In this document: positions 19,118-27,563 of the stretch, piece by piece | Position numbering within the stretch: the first letter of the stretch is position 1 | Layout: the number at the start of each line of letters is the position of its first letter | From: Haematospirillum sp. H1815 | GTDB lineage: Bacteria; Pseudomonadota; Alphaproteobacteria; Rhodospirillales; Rhodospirillaceae | DNA: 64,000 nucleotides | Direction of reading: 5' to 3' | Assembly (NCBI RefSeq): GCF_012102705.1 | Contig: NZ_JAAVTA010000001.1 | Location: forward strand, 124,001 to 188,000 | Position numbers and translations under genes: made by a program | The notes under the pieces: model-generated | Seen by the model: the letters and a program-made list of their open reading frames with translations, nothing else | Database searches by the model: none | Told to the model about the DNA's origin: nothing

Positions 19118-20506
19118 ATGGGAACAAGAAAGTACTTCGGTACAGACGGTATACGTGGGACAGCCAATGTAGAACCCATGACGGCTGAAACCGCGTTGCG
19201 GGTTGGAATGGCTGCCGGGCGTATTTTTACCCGTGGTCCTCATCGGCATGCTGTTGTTATTGGCAAGGATACCCGGTTGTCGGGCTATATGCTGGAACCT
19301 GCCCTGACCGCTGGTTTTATCTCTGTCGGGATGGATGTCCTGTTGGTGGGACCAATGCCAACGCCGGCGGTTGCCATGTTAACCCGGTCGCTGCGCGCTG
19401 ATCTGGGCGTGATGATTTCTGCGTCCCATAACCCTTACCAAGATAATGGTATCAAGCTGTTCGGGCCCGATGGTTATAAACTGTCTGACGAGGTCGAGGC
19501 TTCGATCGAGACCCTGATGCAGGAGCTGGATGCACCGGAGCATCAGGCCGTAACCTTGTCCTCGCCAACGGGCCTAGGTCGGGCCAGGCGTTTGGATGAT
19601 GCGGGTGGCCGGTATATTGAATCCGTCAAGCAGACATTCCCCCGGGGGCTCCGTCTTGACGGGTTGAAGGTTGTTGTGGACTGTGCCAATGGAGCAGCCT
19701 ATCGCACAGCGCCCTCTGTTCTGTGGGAACTGGGGGCAGAGGTGATTCCCTTGGGCGTTGACCCGAACGGGGTCAATATCAATGATCAATGCGGTTCTCA
19801 GCATCCGGATTCCATGCAGGCTGCTGTTATCAGTCACGGGGCTGATATCGGTATTGCTCTTGATGGTGATGCCGATCGCCTGGTTTTGTGCGATGAGCAC
19901 GGACACTTGGTTGATGGCGACCAGATTCTGGGCCTGATTGCCCGCGCTCTTCGGAACAGGGATGAATTGCCGGGTGACACCGTTGTTGCGACCGTGATGT
20001 CTAACCTGGGGCTGGAGGCTTTTCTGCGCTCAGAACGCATCCAGTTGCTTCGGACCGCTGTTGGGGATCGCTATGTGATGGAACAGATGCGTGCCAGCGG
20101 TCTTGCGCTTGGCGGTGAGCAGTCTGGTCACATCATTCTGGGAGACCATGCAACAACGGGTGATGGGCTTGTTGCGGCTCTGCAGGTTTTGGCAGAGCTT
20201 GTGCAGTCCGGTCGTAGTGCGAGTGAGCTGCTGCGTGTTTTCCACCCGTATCCCCAAGTGTTGCGGAATGTGCGTGTCGCTGGCCGCCGTCAGGCAGATC
20301 ATGCTTTGGCTTCGGATACGGTAAAAGGCTGTGTTGGTCATTGGGAAAAACGACTGGGCGTGACCGGGCGCGTTCTTTTACGGAAATCCGGTACAGAGCC
20401 TTTGATCCGCGTTATGGTGGAGGCAGAGGATGCCGGCTTGGTCGAAGATGTCGCGCTGGATTTATGCCGGGCTATTGAGTCCAGTGCGGATGGAGGCGTG
20501 TCATGA
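19118..20506 (+). CDS. glmM: Phosphoglucosamine mutase GlmM
   Basis: GlmM converts glucosamine 6-phosphate to glucosamine 1-phosphate for peptidoglycan and LPS synthesis. The start at ATG 19118 gives the characteristic N-terminus [14 protein letters not shown]. The phosphoserine loop is [17 protein letters not shown], the metal loop is DGDADR, and the C-terminal phosphate-binding segment is [12 protein letters not shown]. At 462 residues it has standard length. The stop overlaps thiD by ATGA. Confidence 0.96.
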   Translation: MGTRKYFGTDGIRGTANVEPMTAETALRVGMAAGRIFTRGPHRHAVVIGKDTRLSGYMLEPALTAGFISVGMDVLLVGPMPTPAVAMLTRSLRADLGVMISASHNPYQDNGIKLFGPDGYKLSDEVEASIETLMQELDAPEHQAVTLSSPTGLGRARRLDDAGGRYIESVKQTFPRGLRLDGLKVVVDCANGAAYRTAPSVLWELGAEVIPLGVDPNGVNINDQCGSQHPDSMQAAVISHGADIGIALDGDADRLVLCDEHGHLVDGDQILGLIARALRNRDELPGDTVVATVMSNLGLEAFLRSERIQLLRTAVGDRYVMEQMRASGLALGGEQSGHIILGDHATTGDGLVAALQVLAELVQSGRSASELLRVFHPYPQVLRNVRVAGRRQADHALASDTVKGCVGHWEKRLGVTGRVLLRKSGTEPLIRVMVEAEDAGLVEDVALDLCRAIESSADGGVS

Positions 20507-21327
20507 TGGTCTCTTTATCCCGTGGGCGTGTGTTGATTATTGCCGGCTCTGATTCTGGTGGTGGTGCCGGTATTCAGGCTGATATCAAGACAGTGACATG
20601 TCTGGGTGGTTTTGCCGCAACGGCGGTTACGGCCTTGACGGCCCAGAATACAAAGGGTGTGTTTGGTATACACCCTGTTCCAGAATCTTTTGTGCGCGAC
20701 CAGATTGCAGTGGTCATGGAAGATATTGGGGCTGACTGTATCAAGATCGGGATGTTGGCAACAACCGGCATCATTCGTGCTGTCTCGCAGGCGCTTGATG
20801 ATTTTGCAGCGGATGTGCCGGTTGTTCTTGACCCGGTCATGTACGCGAAAGGGGGGCATGCCTTGCTTGAACCTGATGCGGTTCAGGCCATGAAAGAGAT
20901 GCTCATCCCGAAATCATTCTTGATCACGCCCAATCTTCCTGAGGCGGGAGCCTTGGTTGGTCAGGATATTCTTGATGAATCTTCCATGGTTCATGCGATA
21001 GATGCCCTCCGTGCACTTGGTTCTTCGGCTGTTCTGTTGAAGGGTGGGCATCTGGATGGTGATCTGTTGGTCGACTTGCTGATTCATGCCGATGGCGTGG
21101 ATCGCTTTCAGGGCGAGAGAATGTTGACCCGTCACACGCATGGGACAGGGTGTACGCTGGCTTCCGCTGTTGCCACTGGTCTTGCTCAGGGGCTCTCGCC
21201 TCTGGCTTCTGTGACGCGTGCCCGTGATTATGTGCGTGTTGCCATTGAAACGGCACCTGGATTTGGGCACGGGCACGGGCCTCTCAATCATAATCATACG
21301 CTTCAGGTTCATCGGGCAGCACACTAA
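20503..21327 (+). CDS. thiD: Hydroxymethylpyrimidine/phosphomethylpyrimidine kinase ThiD
   Basis: ThiD phosphorylates HMP and HMP phosphate in thiamine synthesis. The 274-residue ribokinase-fold protein shows [18 protein letters not shown] at the N-terminus, [35 protein letters not shown] and the catalytic [11 protein letters not shown] loop. It overlaps glmM by ATGA and is probably co-translated with it. The C-terminus ends with a His-rich stretch, [12 protein letters not shown], which is unusual but plausible as a tail. Confidence 0.95.
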   Translation: MMVSLSRGRVLIIAGSDSGGGAGIQADIKTVTCLGGFAATAVTALTAQNTKGVFGIHPVPESFVRDQIAVVMEDIGADCIKIGMLATTGIIRAVSQALDDFAADVPVVLDPVMYAKGGHALLEPDAVQAMKEMLIPKSFLITPNLPEAGALVGQDILDESSMVHAIDALRALGSSAVLLKGGHLDGDLLVDLLIHADGVDRFQGERMLTRHTHGTGCTLASAVATGLAQGLSPLASVTRARDYVRVAIETAPGFGHGHGPLNHNHTLQVHRAAH

Positions 21328-21377
21328 GGCCGATGTTTTTCTGAGCGAGGCCTGTGTCCAGGAGCTCAGGGCGTGAT

Positions 21378-21409
21378 CCCTCTGGGGAATATTGTTATTC
21401 CACAGAGGG
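21378..21409 (+). terminator. Strong hairpin after thiD, without a T run
   Basis: The arms 21378-21391 and 21396-21409 pair over 14 positions with one mismatch around a TTGT loop. No T tract follows on either strand, so this may be a transcript-end stabiliser or a factor-dependent terminator. It separates the thiD unit from the RTX genes. Confidence 0.45.
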
Positions 21410-21537
21410 CTTGCATGGTTGGTGAGTCCCCCATTAGTTTCTTTTATTGATATAAACCACCTGCGCTTGAATATTAGAGGCAGGCAAGCTACCCTTCGCG
21501 CGCTTTTGCTTCCAGCAACTCGTGTAGGGGGTGGTCA

Positions 21538-23328
21538 ATGACTCGCAGGGTGGAACAAGACAGTTTCCTAGGAAACAGCGCTGTCTTCCGTGTTTCCGAG
21601 TGTTTCTTTCCAACAAAGCGCCTTGTTGCCGGTGATAATACGCATGCGCTTCCTTCTGAAGCCCCGACACCCCGTATTGGAAGCTCCGGAGATGACACGA
21701 TCCGTGCCGAACCTGGACCAGAATTGATTGATGGCCTGGATGGAACAGATCTTGTTGATTATTCAGAGCATGAATCGTCCGAACTGGTTCAGCTTCCCTC
21801 AGTTGTCCCCACAACAGAGACAGATGTGCAGATCCCTGATCAAGAAGAGTCTTTGGTCGCTGATCGTTCTGGCAACAGCGAGGCCAACCTTTTTATAGAT
21901 GCGCCTGCACATGAAGTGATTGATGGGCATGGCGGAGTCGATGTTGTCGATTATTCCAGATCATCTGCGGGGATACGCGTTACGCTTGCCGGAGAAAATG
22001 ATGCATACGTTTATGCGGATGGGATCTGCCAAGATGTTCTGCGCAATATCGAGGGTGTTGTTGGTACGTCCTTGGCCGATGAATTGCGTGGTGATGACGG
22101 TGTCAATGTCTTGATCGGAAATGGTGGTGACGATCTTATTGAAGGTGCAGGCCAGGGTGATTTGCTAATGGGGGGAGGCGGGGCCGATATCTTTGTTTAT
22201 CGTCACCTCTCTGATTCCAGTCCGCAGTATCAGGATTTTATCGCAGACCTGAACAGCCTGTCGGGAGACCGGATTGACCTTTCGGACTTTGATGGGAACG
22301 TGATGCGTGAGGGCTTCCAGCCTCTTGCGTTCTCGGGGGATGTCCCGCGTGTTCATTCTATCTGGTATCAGGATGATATGGATGCGGGGTGGGGAGCAGG
22401 AAAAGTTGTTGCAGATGTCAATGGGGATCTGCAACCGGATATTACGATTGGAGTGTGGGAAATGTCAGCCCGGCAAGGAAAAATTAATGTGGTGTTAAGG
22501 CATGAAATTCTTGGCACGGATGGTGATGATATGCTTGCGGCAACGCCGGGGCGTGACCTTGTTGATGGTCTCGCCGGGTTTGATGTGCTTGATCTTTCTG
22601 AGAGCAAAAAGTCTCTGTACATAGCGCTATCCGGATCACAGGATAGTACAGTTTTTGCAGATGGCCTCTTGGATGATCTTGTTCGTAATATTGAGGGAAT
22701 CAAGTCAGGCTCCGGGAATGACGTCATAAAGGGGGATTCCCTTAACAATGTCATCGTTGGTGGGGCTGGTGACGATATTCTTTTTGGTGGAGAGGGTCAG
22801 GATATCCTGACCGGAGGATCCGGTTCTGATCGTTTCGTTTATAATGCTTCGCTTGATGGTGGGGATACAATCCTTGACTTCAGTATCGCTGAAGGCGATG
22901 CCTTGGATTTTGGTCTGACGCTAGCAGCGTCTCTTCTCCATTTTTCTACAGATGGTCCGGAAGCACATGCTGTGTGGTGTGTGCCGGGTAGTCCGGGGAA
23001 CCCGGCTCTTGTTCTTGCGGATATCAATGGGGACGCTGCCCCTGATTTTACGGTTACGCTCTTGGGGTTGTTCTCTGAAGAAGCGCCCAAGGTTTTGCTC
23101 CCGGGGTCTTCTGATGCTACTGCTGCTCTTACTCCACCTGCGCACAAGCCCCATGGGTCTGGTAACGTGAACTCTGTTGAGGAGTCAGAGGTGCCTGTCA
23201 GTACCAAGGATCCCGTTACAGAGCCGGCTCCAGTGGAAGACTTTATAACTGGTTCTGCTCCATTAAGTGTTGTTGGAGTGAGTCCTTCCGGGGGGCATAT
23301 CAGCTCTGATGTGGAGCTCTTTTCCTAA
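21538..23328 (+). CDS. RTX repeat calcium-binding protein, two tandem beta-roll units
   Basis: The 596-residue protein has no signal peptide, membrane span or recognisable enzyme domain. A partial RTX stretch lies near residues 48-80. Two homologous units follow at about 120-322 and 323-517, offset by 214 residues. Each has a DYS/DLS strand motif, an RNIEG turn, glycine-Asp nonapeptides (GNGGDDLIEGAGQGD; GGAGDDILFGGEGQD) and a serralysin-type cap with DINGD/DVNGD metal loops (Peptidase_M10_C-like). A Pro/Ser/Thr-rich tail ends in SDVELFS, an acidic-plus-hydrophobic end compatible with type I secretion. It is probably an exported calcium-binding surface or matrix protein, but its role is unknown. 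No secretion genes are nearby. Confidence 0.8.
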   Translation: MTRRVEQDSFLGNSAVFRVSECFFPTKRLVAGDNTHALPSEAPTPRIGSSGDDTIRAEPGPELIDGLDGTDLVDYSEHESSELVQLPSVVPTTETDVQIPDQEESLVADRSGNSEANLFIDAPAHEVIDGHGGVDVVDYSRSSAGIRVTLAGENDAYVYADGICQDVLRNIEGVVGTSLADELRGDDGVNVLIGNGGDDLIEGAGQGDLLMGGGGADIFVYRHLSDSSPQYQDFIADLNSLSGDRIDLSDFDGNVMREGFQPLAFSGDVPRVHSIWYQDDMDAGWGAGKVVADVNGDLQPDITIGVWEMSARQGKINVVLRHEILGTDGDDMLAATPGRDLVDGLAGFDVLDLSESKKSLYIALSGSQDSTVFADGLLDDLVRNIEGIKSGSGNDVIKGDSLNNVIVGGAGDDILFGGEGQDILTGGSGSDRFVYNASLDGGDTILDFSIAEGDALDFGLTLAASLLHFSTDGPEAHAVWCVPGSPGNPALVLADINGDAAPDFTVTLLGLFSEEAPKVLLPGSSDATAALTPPAHKPHGSGNVNSVEESEVPVSTKDPVTEPAPVEDFITGSAPLSVVGVSPSGGHISSDVELFS

Positions 23329-23517
23329 TGCTTTTCGGCTGTGTAGAGCATCGCTTGGAGGAGAAGATGCGCTACGCTGCAGTGCAATGATAGTCATGAG
23401 AAAATTGCCCTCATGTTAATGCGTGGGGACGATATAATACTATATATCGAATATGGTGATAATTTTATGCTACTATTGATGTGAAATATGAAATGAATAA
23501 AGTAGGAGGCCTTGATC

Positions 23518-24696
23518 ATGAAGCCATACGACATGGACCCAAAGCAGTCGATCATCGGGACAGATCAGAATGATCTTTTCATAGGAAACAATGAAAGTAA
23601 CATTTTTCGTGGAATGGGTGGTCGCGATATCATAGATGGCTCTGGTTGTCAGGATACGGCAGATTATTCTGACAAGGTTGATCCCGTTGTTGTTACCTTG
23701 AAACGATCATTGCCCGTGAATGTTTTTGTCGGCGGTGTAACCGAAGATGTTCTCATCAATATTGAAAATGTTATCGGTGGTTCGGGTGATGACAGGCTGG
23801 TTGGTGATGATAGCATGAATGTATTCCGGGGAGGGCCGGGGCAAGACTATATTGATGGTGGAGACAGTCTGGACTTTGCCGATTATTCTGACAAAAACCT
23901 GCCTGTTCATGTTGCCCTGAGGGGAAAAGATGAGGTTAGGGTCTACGTTGGCGGGAAGCCAGAAGACACGATACGTAATATCGAGCAGATCGTTGGTGGT
24001 TCCGGTGATGACCGTTTAATCGGAGACGACGAGGGTAACACTTTCCGTGGGGGTGACGGGCGCGATTACATTGATGGTGGGGCTGGTATGGATGCGGTCG
24101 ATTTTCTTGACAAGACGACGTCTGTACACCTCACCTTAGCAGAAGATGGTGCAGAAAGCGTAGCCTTTGTTGAGGGCATTCCCGAAGATACGATCAAGAA
24201 TATAGAAGTTATTATGGGGGGATCCGGCGATGATTGTTTGATCGGGAACAGCACCCCCAATTGGATTGCCGGTGGAGACGGGAATGACACCCTGCAGGGG
24301 AATGGTGGTAACGATCTTCTGATTGGCGACAAAGGTGCGGATACATTTGTCTATGTTTCCTTTGAGGATTCGCTGGTAGATACGCCCGACTACATTATTG
24401 ACTTCAACAGTGCAGAGGGGGACCGCGTTGACCTTTCCGCCATTGATGGAGACCGTTTAACAGATGGGTTCCAATCGTTGCATTTTGGGGGAACGCTTCC
24501 TCGTCCCAATGGGGTTTGGTACGAAGAGTGTGGAAATATCAATGAGTTTGGGGGGCTGATTGCAGGGCGCAATATCACGATTCATGTTGATGTTGATGGC
24601 GATGCCTTGGCGGATATGATGATAAACCTTTGCGAAGGAGCACCCGAGGGCGCGCCCAATTTTGTATTGTCCGATCCACTTTACCTGTTGTCCTAG
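23518..24696 (+). CDS. RTX repeat calcium-binding protein with three 73-residue modules
   Basis: The 392-residue protein starts at ATG 23518, eight bases after a perfect AGGAGG; a TTG at 23512 is too close to that site. Three modules of exactly 73 residues follow one another from about residue 32. Each has GG-x-G-x-DYIDGG, ADYSDK, a VGG-x-x-EDTI-x-NIE turn and GGSGDDRLIGD. Classical nonapeptides (GGDGNDTLQGNGGNDLL) and a serralysin-like cap with DVDGD end the protein. The C-terminus SDPLYLLS resembles that of the preceding gene. No catalytic domain is seen. It is likely a secreted, calcium-folded protein and a paralogue of its neighbour. AT content looks higher than in surrounding genes. Confidence 0.8.
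   Translation: MKPYDMDPKQSIIGTDQNDLFIGNNESNIFRGMGGRDIIDGSGCQDTADYSDKVDPVVVTLKRSLPVNVFVGGVTEDVLINIENVIGGSGDDRLVGDDSMNVFRGGPGQDYIDGGDSLDFADYSDKNLPVHVALRGKDEVRVYVGGKPEDTIRNIEQIVGGSGDDRLIGDDEGNTFRGGDGRDYIDGGAGMDAVDFLDKTTSVHLTLAEDGAESVAFVEGIPEDTIKNIEVIMGGSGDDCLIGNSTPNWIAGGDGNDTLQGNGGNDLLIGDKGADTFVYVSFEDSLVDTPDYIIDFNSAEGDRVDLSAIDGDRLTDGFQSLHFGGTLPRPNGVWYEECGNINEFGGLIAGRNITIHVDVDGDALADMMINLCEGAPEGAPNFVLSDPLYLLS
23611..24267 (+). repeat. Three in-frame 219-bp tandem repeats
   Basis: Matching codons recur at 23611, 23830 and 24049 (start of the GGxGxD turn) and at 23662, 23881 and 24100 (the DYSDK/DFLDK motif), always 219 bp apart. Local DNA identity between the first two copies is high around GATTATTCTGACAA, while the third has diverged. 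They encode the 73-residue RTX modules. Confidence 0.85.
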
Positions 24697-24710
24697 TAAG
24701 TCCTTGAACC

Positions 24711-24749
24711 GGAGGCAGGGGGCCGTTGTCCCTGCCTCCTTTCTTTATT
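24711..24749 (+). terminator. Intrinsic terminator after the RTX pair
   Basis: A perfect 10-bp stem GGAGGCAGGG/CCCTGCCTCC (24711-24720 with 24730-24739) is followed by TTTCTTTATT. It ends the RTX transcript just before the converging serA stop. Confidence 0.85.
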
Positions 24750-24752
24750 AGG

Positions 24753-25988
24753 TCATAGCAGGAACCGTGTTCGTATTGTGCCGGGAATTGTTTCCAGCGC
24801 CGTCCGGATGACGTCCATGTCTCCTTCCCGGGTGTCGACGTCAACAACAACATAGCCAATATTGGATGATGTTTGTAGATATTGGCCTGTAATATTGACT
24901 GTGTGTGCCGAGAGAACCTCGTTGATTTTGGCCAGAACCCCCGGGATATTCTTATGTATATGCATAAAGCGTGATCCACCCTGATGCATGGGGAGCTGCA
25001 CTTCGGGGAAGTTGACAGCGCCTAAAGTTGAACCGTTATCAGAGTACTTGACCAGCTTTTCTGCAACTTCGGTGCCGATGTTGGCCTGTGCTTCCAGGGT
25101 GGAACCTCCGATGTGGGGAGTCAGGATAACATTGTGCAGACCGCGAAGGGGACTGATGAATTCTTCCTTTGAGTCAGCAGGTTCCTGTGGAAACACATCA
25201 ATGGCCGCGCCGGAAAGATGTTTTTTTCTTAGGGCCTTGGCCAAGGCATCAATGTCTACAACCTGACCCCGGGCCGCATTGATCAGTGCTGCGCCGGGCT
25301 TCATCAAGGCCAGCTGTTCCGTGCCAATCATGTTTTTGGTTTCGGGGGTTGATGGAACATGCAGGCTGACAAAATCGGATGCGGCCAGCAATTCATCCAG
25401 GCTGATGCACGAGCAGGCATTGCCAAGCGCCAGCTTTTCAACAATGTCATAGAACAGGACCCGCAACCCAATGTTCTCAGCTAGGATAGACAGCTGGGTG
25501 CCGATATGGCCATAACCGATGATGCCCAAGGTCTTTCCCCTGACTTCACAGGCCCCGTCTGTGCTTTTTAGCCAGCTTCCGCCGTGGGTGTTCCAGTTCT
25601 TTTCCGGGATACGCCGTGCCAGCATGATGATTTCCCCCAGAACCAGCTCGGCAACGGAGCGTGTATTGGAGTAGGGCGCGTTGAAGACCGGTATCCCCAT
25701 GCTCCGCGCTGCATCCAGATTGACCTGATTGGTTCCGATGCAGAAGCACCCGACGGCAATAAGTTTGTTGGCTGCAGCCAGAACATCAGATGTCAGTTTT
25801 GTACGTGAGCGAATGCCGACGATGTGGGCATCGGCGATGGCGTGTTGAAGCTCGGCTCCATCTAGGGCGCCCCCATGACATTCCACCGTTGTATAGCCCT
25901 GGGCGGTAAGATGGGTGATGGCACTGCTGTGGATATTCTCCAGAAGCACAATTTTTATTTTGTCTTTCGGAAGAGAGAGCTTGCTCAC
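24753..25988 (-). CDS. serA: D-3-phosphoglycerate dehydrogenase with ACT domain
   Basis: SerA oxidises 3-phosphoglycerate in the first step of serine synthesis. GTG 25988 preceded by AAGGGG gives 411 residues starting VSKLSLPKDKIKIVLLE, close to E. coli SerA in length and N-terminus; an ATG 90 bases upstream lies in non-conserved sequence. Visible features are GCFCIGTNQV, the NAD-binding GIIGYGHIG, catalytic NAARG and TPHIGGST, and a C-terminal ACT domain (about 335-411, HIHKNIPGVLAKIN) that usually binds serine for feedback inhibition. It is divergent from the RidA-family gene across 195 bp. Confidence 0.94.
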   Translation of the reverse strand: MSKLSLPKDKIKIVLLENIHSSAITHLTAQGYTTVECHGGALDGAELQHAIADAHIVGIRSRTKLTSDVLAAANKLIAVGCFCIGTNQVNLDAARSMGIPVFNAPYSNTRSVAELVLGEIIMLARRIPEKNWNTHGGSWLKSTDGACEVRGKTLGIIGYGHIGTQLSILAENIGLRVLFYDIVEKLALGNACSCISLDELLAASDFVSLHVPSTPETKNMIGTEQLALMKPGAALINAARGQVVDIDALAKALRKKHLSGAAIDVFPQEPADSKEEFISPLRGLHNVILTPHIGGSTLEAQANIGTEVAEKLVKYSDNGSTLGAVNFPEVQLPMHQGGSRFMHIHKNIPGVLAKINEVLSAHTVNITGQYLQTSSNIGYVVVDVDTREGDMDVIRTALETIPGTIRTRFLL

Positions 25989-26183
25989 AGATATCCCCTT
26001 GAATCTGGATAGGAACAACAGGCGTGGCGCCGGTTCCCTTTTGGATTGCCGAATACGTGGCCAGGGTTTATCACACACGCACGTCTTTGGGCATCCCCGT
26101 ATTGTGTGTAGAACGGGAATTTATCGGTAATAATCTTCCTTGGGTGATGTTTGTTCTGTTGCAAGAATTCAGGAGCATGTGTG

Positions 26184-26657
26184 ATGCAAAATGGTCGTAT
26201 TGATGCGTGTCTGGAGAAGCTTGGGCTTGTTCTGCCCCCCGCTGTGGCCCCCGTTGCCAATTATGTGCCGTGGGTTTTTCTTGGGACGCAGGTCGTGATT
26301 TCCGGACAGCTTCCCATGCGTGATGGAAACCTGATGACAACCGGTCTTCTGGGGCGCGAGGTCAGTGTGGAAGATGGTGCCGCTGCAGCACGTCAGTGTG
26401 CGCTTAATCTGCTGACGCAGTTGAAGGCAGCGTGTGGTGGTAATCTTGACCGGGTTCAGCGTGTGGTTCGCCTGGGTGGTTTTGTTGCGTGCACACCTGA
26501 CTTTATCGACCATCCCAAGGTGATCAACGGGGCTTCTGATTTGATGGTCCAAGTATTCGGTGACGCGGGACGTCATGCCCGGGCTGCCGTTGGGTGTCCG
26601 TCCCTGCCGCTGGGTGCTGCTGTGGAAGTTGACGGGGTCTTTGAAATCGCCCCCTGA
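26184..26657 (+). CDS. RidA/YjgF family protein
   Basis: This 157-residue member of the YjgF/YER057c/UK114 family shows VFLGTQVVISGQLP, a central LTQLKAACGGNLDRVQRVVRL segment and the C-terminal RAAVGCPSLPLGAAVEVDGVFEI. RidA deaminates reactive enamine/imine intermediates made by PLP enzymes. At 157 residues it belongs to the longer YjgH-like subgroup, so the exact activity is uncertain. The typical RidA arginine is present in ARAAVG. The divergent serA next to it is suggestive, since RidA protects against intermediates from serine metabolism. Confidence 0.85.
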   Translation: MQNGRIDACLEKLGLVLPPAVAPVANYVPWVFLGTQVVISGQLPMRDGNLMTTGLLGREVSVEDGAAAARQCALNLLTQLKAACGGNLDRVQRVVRLGGFVACTPDFIDHPKVINGASDLMVQVFGDAGRHARAAVGCPSLPLGAAVEVDGVFEIAP

Positions 26658-26675
26658 TATCCCTCAGGGACTGGT

Positions 26676-27494
26676 CTAGAACCGGGCGACGGGCATTTCG
26701 GTGTTGCTGTTGTTCCGTCGCCCGGCTCCATAATGAGCAAAGAACAGATCCCGGAATCCCCCGTGTTCCTCGTCAAGGAGAGGTTCCCGGCGTGGTGCGA
26801 GAAAGAACGATTTGACCTGCTCCATCGCCAAGGGGCTGAGTGAGTCGGGCCGCACAAAAGTGGACATGCGGGGTGCCAGGCATTCGGCGACCTGCTGGCA
26901 TCCGGCCATTTGTGGTGACAGTGGCAGATGGGTGCGTGAGAGAGCTTCCATCGCCTGTATCAGACTTTCTTCAGTCGATGGGGATGCTTTTCCGTAGGTG
27001 CTCTGGTCCATTTCGTTGATGTGATGAACAACTTGCTCCAGAAACTCCGTCATTGTTCTGGCTATGCTTCCACAGCTTGCGGCGGAGGTTTTCAGCGGTG
27101 AAAAGACCTTGTTGTCCCACCATTGCGTCAGGGCCGTATGGGCGCGGCAGTGCTGACGCACAACGGATGGATCGGCTATGCCCTTCATCAGGGCTCCGGC
27201 CATGTCTTCCTCTTCCATCAGGCAGTGAACAAGCCAATAGATGGTGATGGTATCAACGAAGTAGTGCGTCAGTTTTTCGTTTTCATGGCTGGCTGCATGG
27301 GCCCCGCGGGTCAGCAGGATCAGGAACATGCCGTGATGGATGTCACAGTACCAGTGCCCTGTTCTTAAATGGTCCGGCAGAAGAGGAGACTGGACCACGG
27401 GAGCAAGGTCTGATTCCTGGAAAATGGTTTGGTCCTGTGCGGTAGCCAGCTGCATGACAGTGTTTCCGTAAGAGAATCGCTCGTATATCGTCAT
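26676..27494 (-). CDS. Hemerythrin-like domain protein, extended
   Basis: The 272-residue protein contains a four-helix hemerythrin-like pattern: His53/His54 in the first helix, LVHCLMEEEDM (His90, Glu94), HCRAH (His115, His119) and VVHHINEMD (His158, Asp163). This matches H-x3-E, H-x3-H and H-x4-D of di-iron hemerythrins. Such proteins bind O2 or NO or act as oxygen sensors. About 110 extra residues follow with no domain I recognise (LSPQMAGCQQVAECLAPRMS). ATG 27494 is preferred over a TTG at 27515. The gene converges with the RidA-family gene; an upstream hydrolase gene on the same strand ends 69 bp away. Confidence 0.65.
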   Translation of the reverse strand: MTIYERFSYGNTVMQLATAQDQTIFQESDLAPVVQSPLLPDHLRTGHWYCDIHHGMFLILLTRGAHAASHENEKLTHYFVDTITIYWLVHCLMEEEDMAGALMKGIADPSVVRQHCRAHTALTQWWDNKVFSPLKTSAASCGSIARTMTEFLEQVVHHINEMDQSTYGKASPSTEESLIQAMEALSRTHLPLSPQMAGCQQVAECLAPRMSTFVRPDSLSPLAMEQVKSFFLAPRREPLLDEEHGGFRDLFFAHYGAGRRNNSNTEMPVARF

Positions 27495-27563
27495 GCCGTT
27501 GCCCTGCAGCGTCAATCGCGCGGCGGGGCATTGTGACCAAGTCTATATGTACAAAAATTACCT

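Noticed and set aside
21378-21409. TPP riboswitch near thiD
   Set aside because: The hairpin lies after thiD, not before it, and no thi-box pattern is seen. thiD is embedded by overlap behind glmM.
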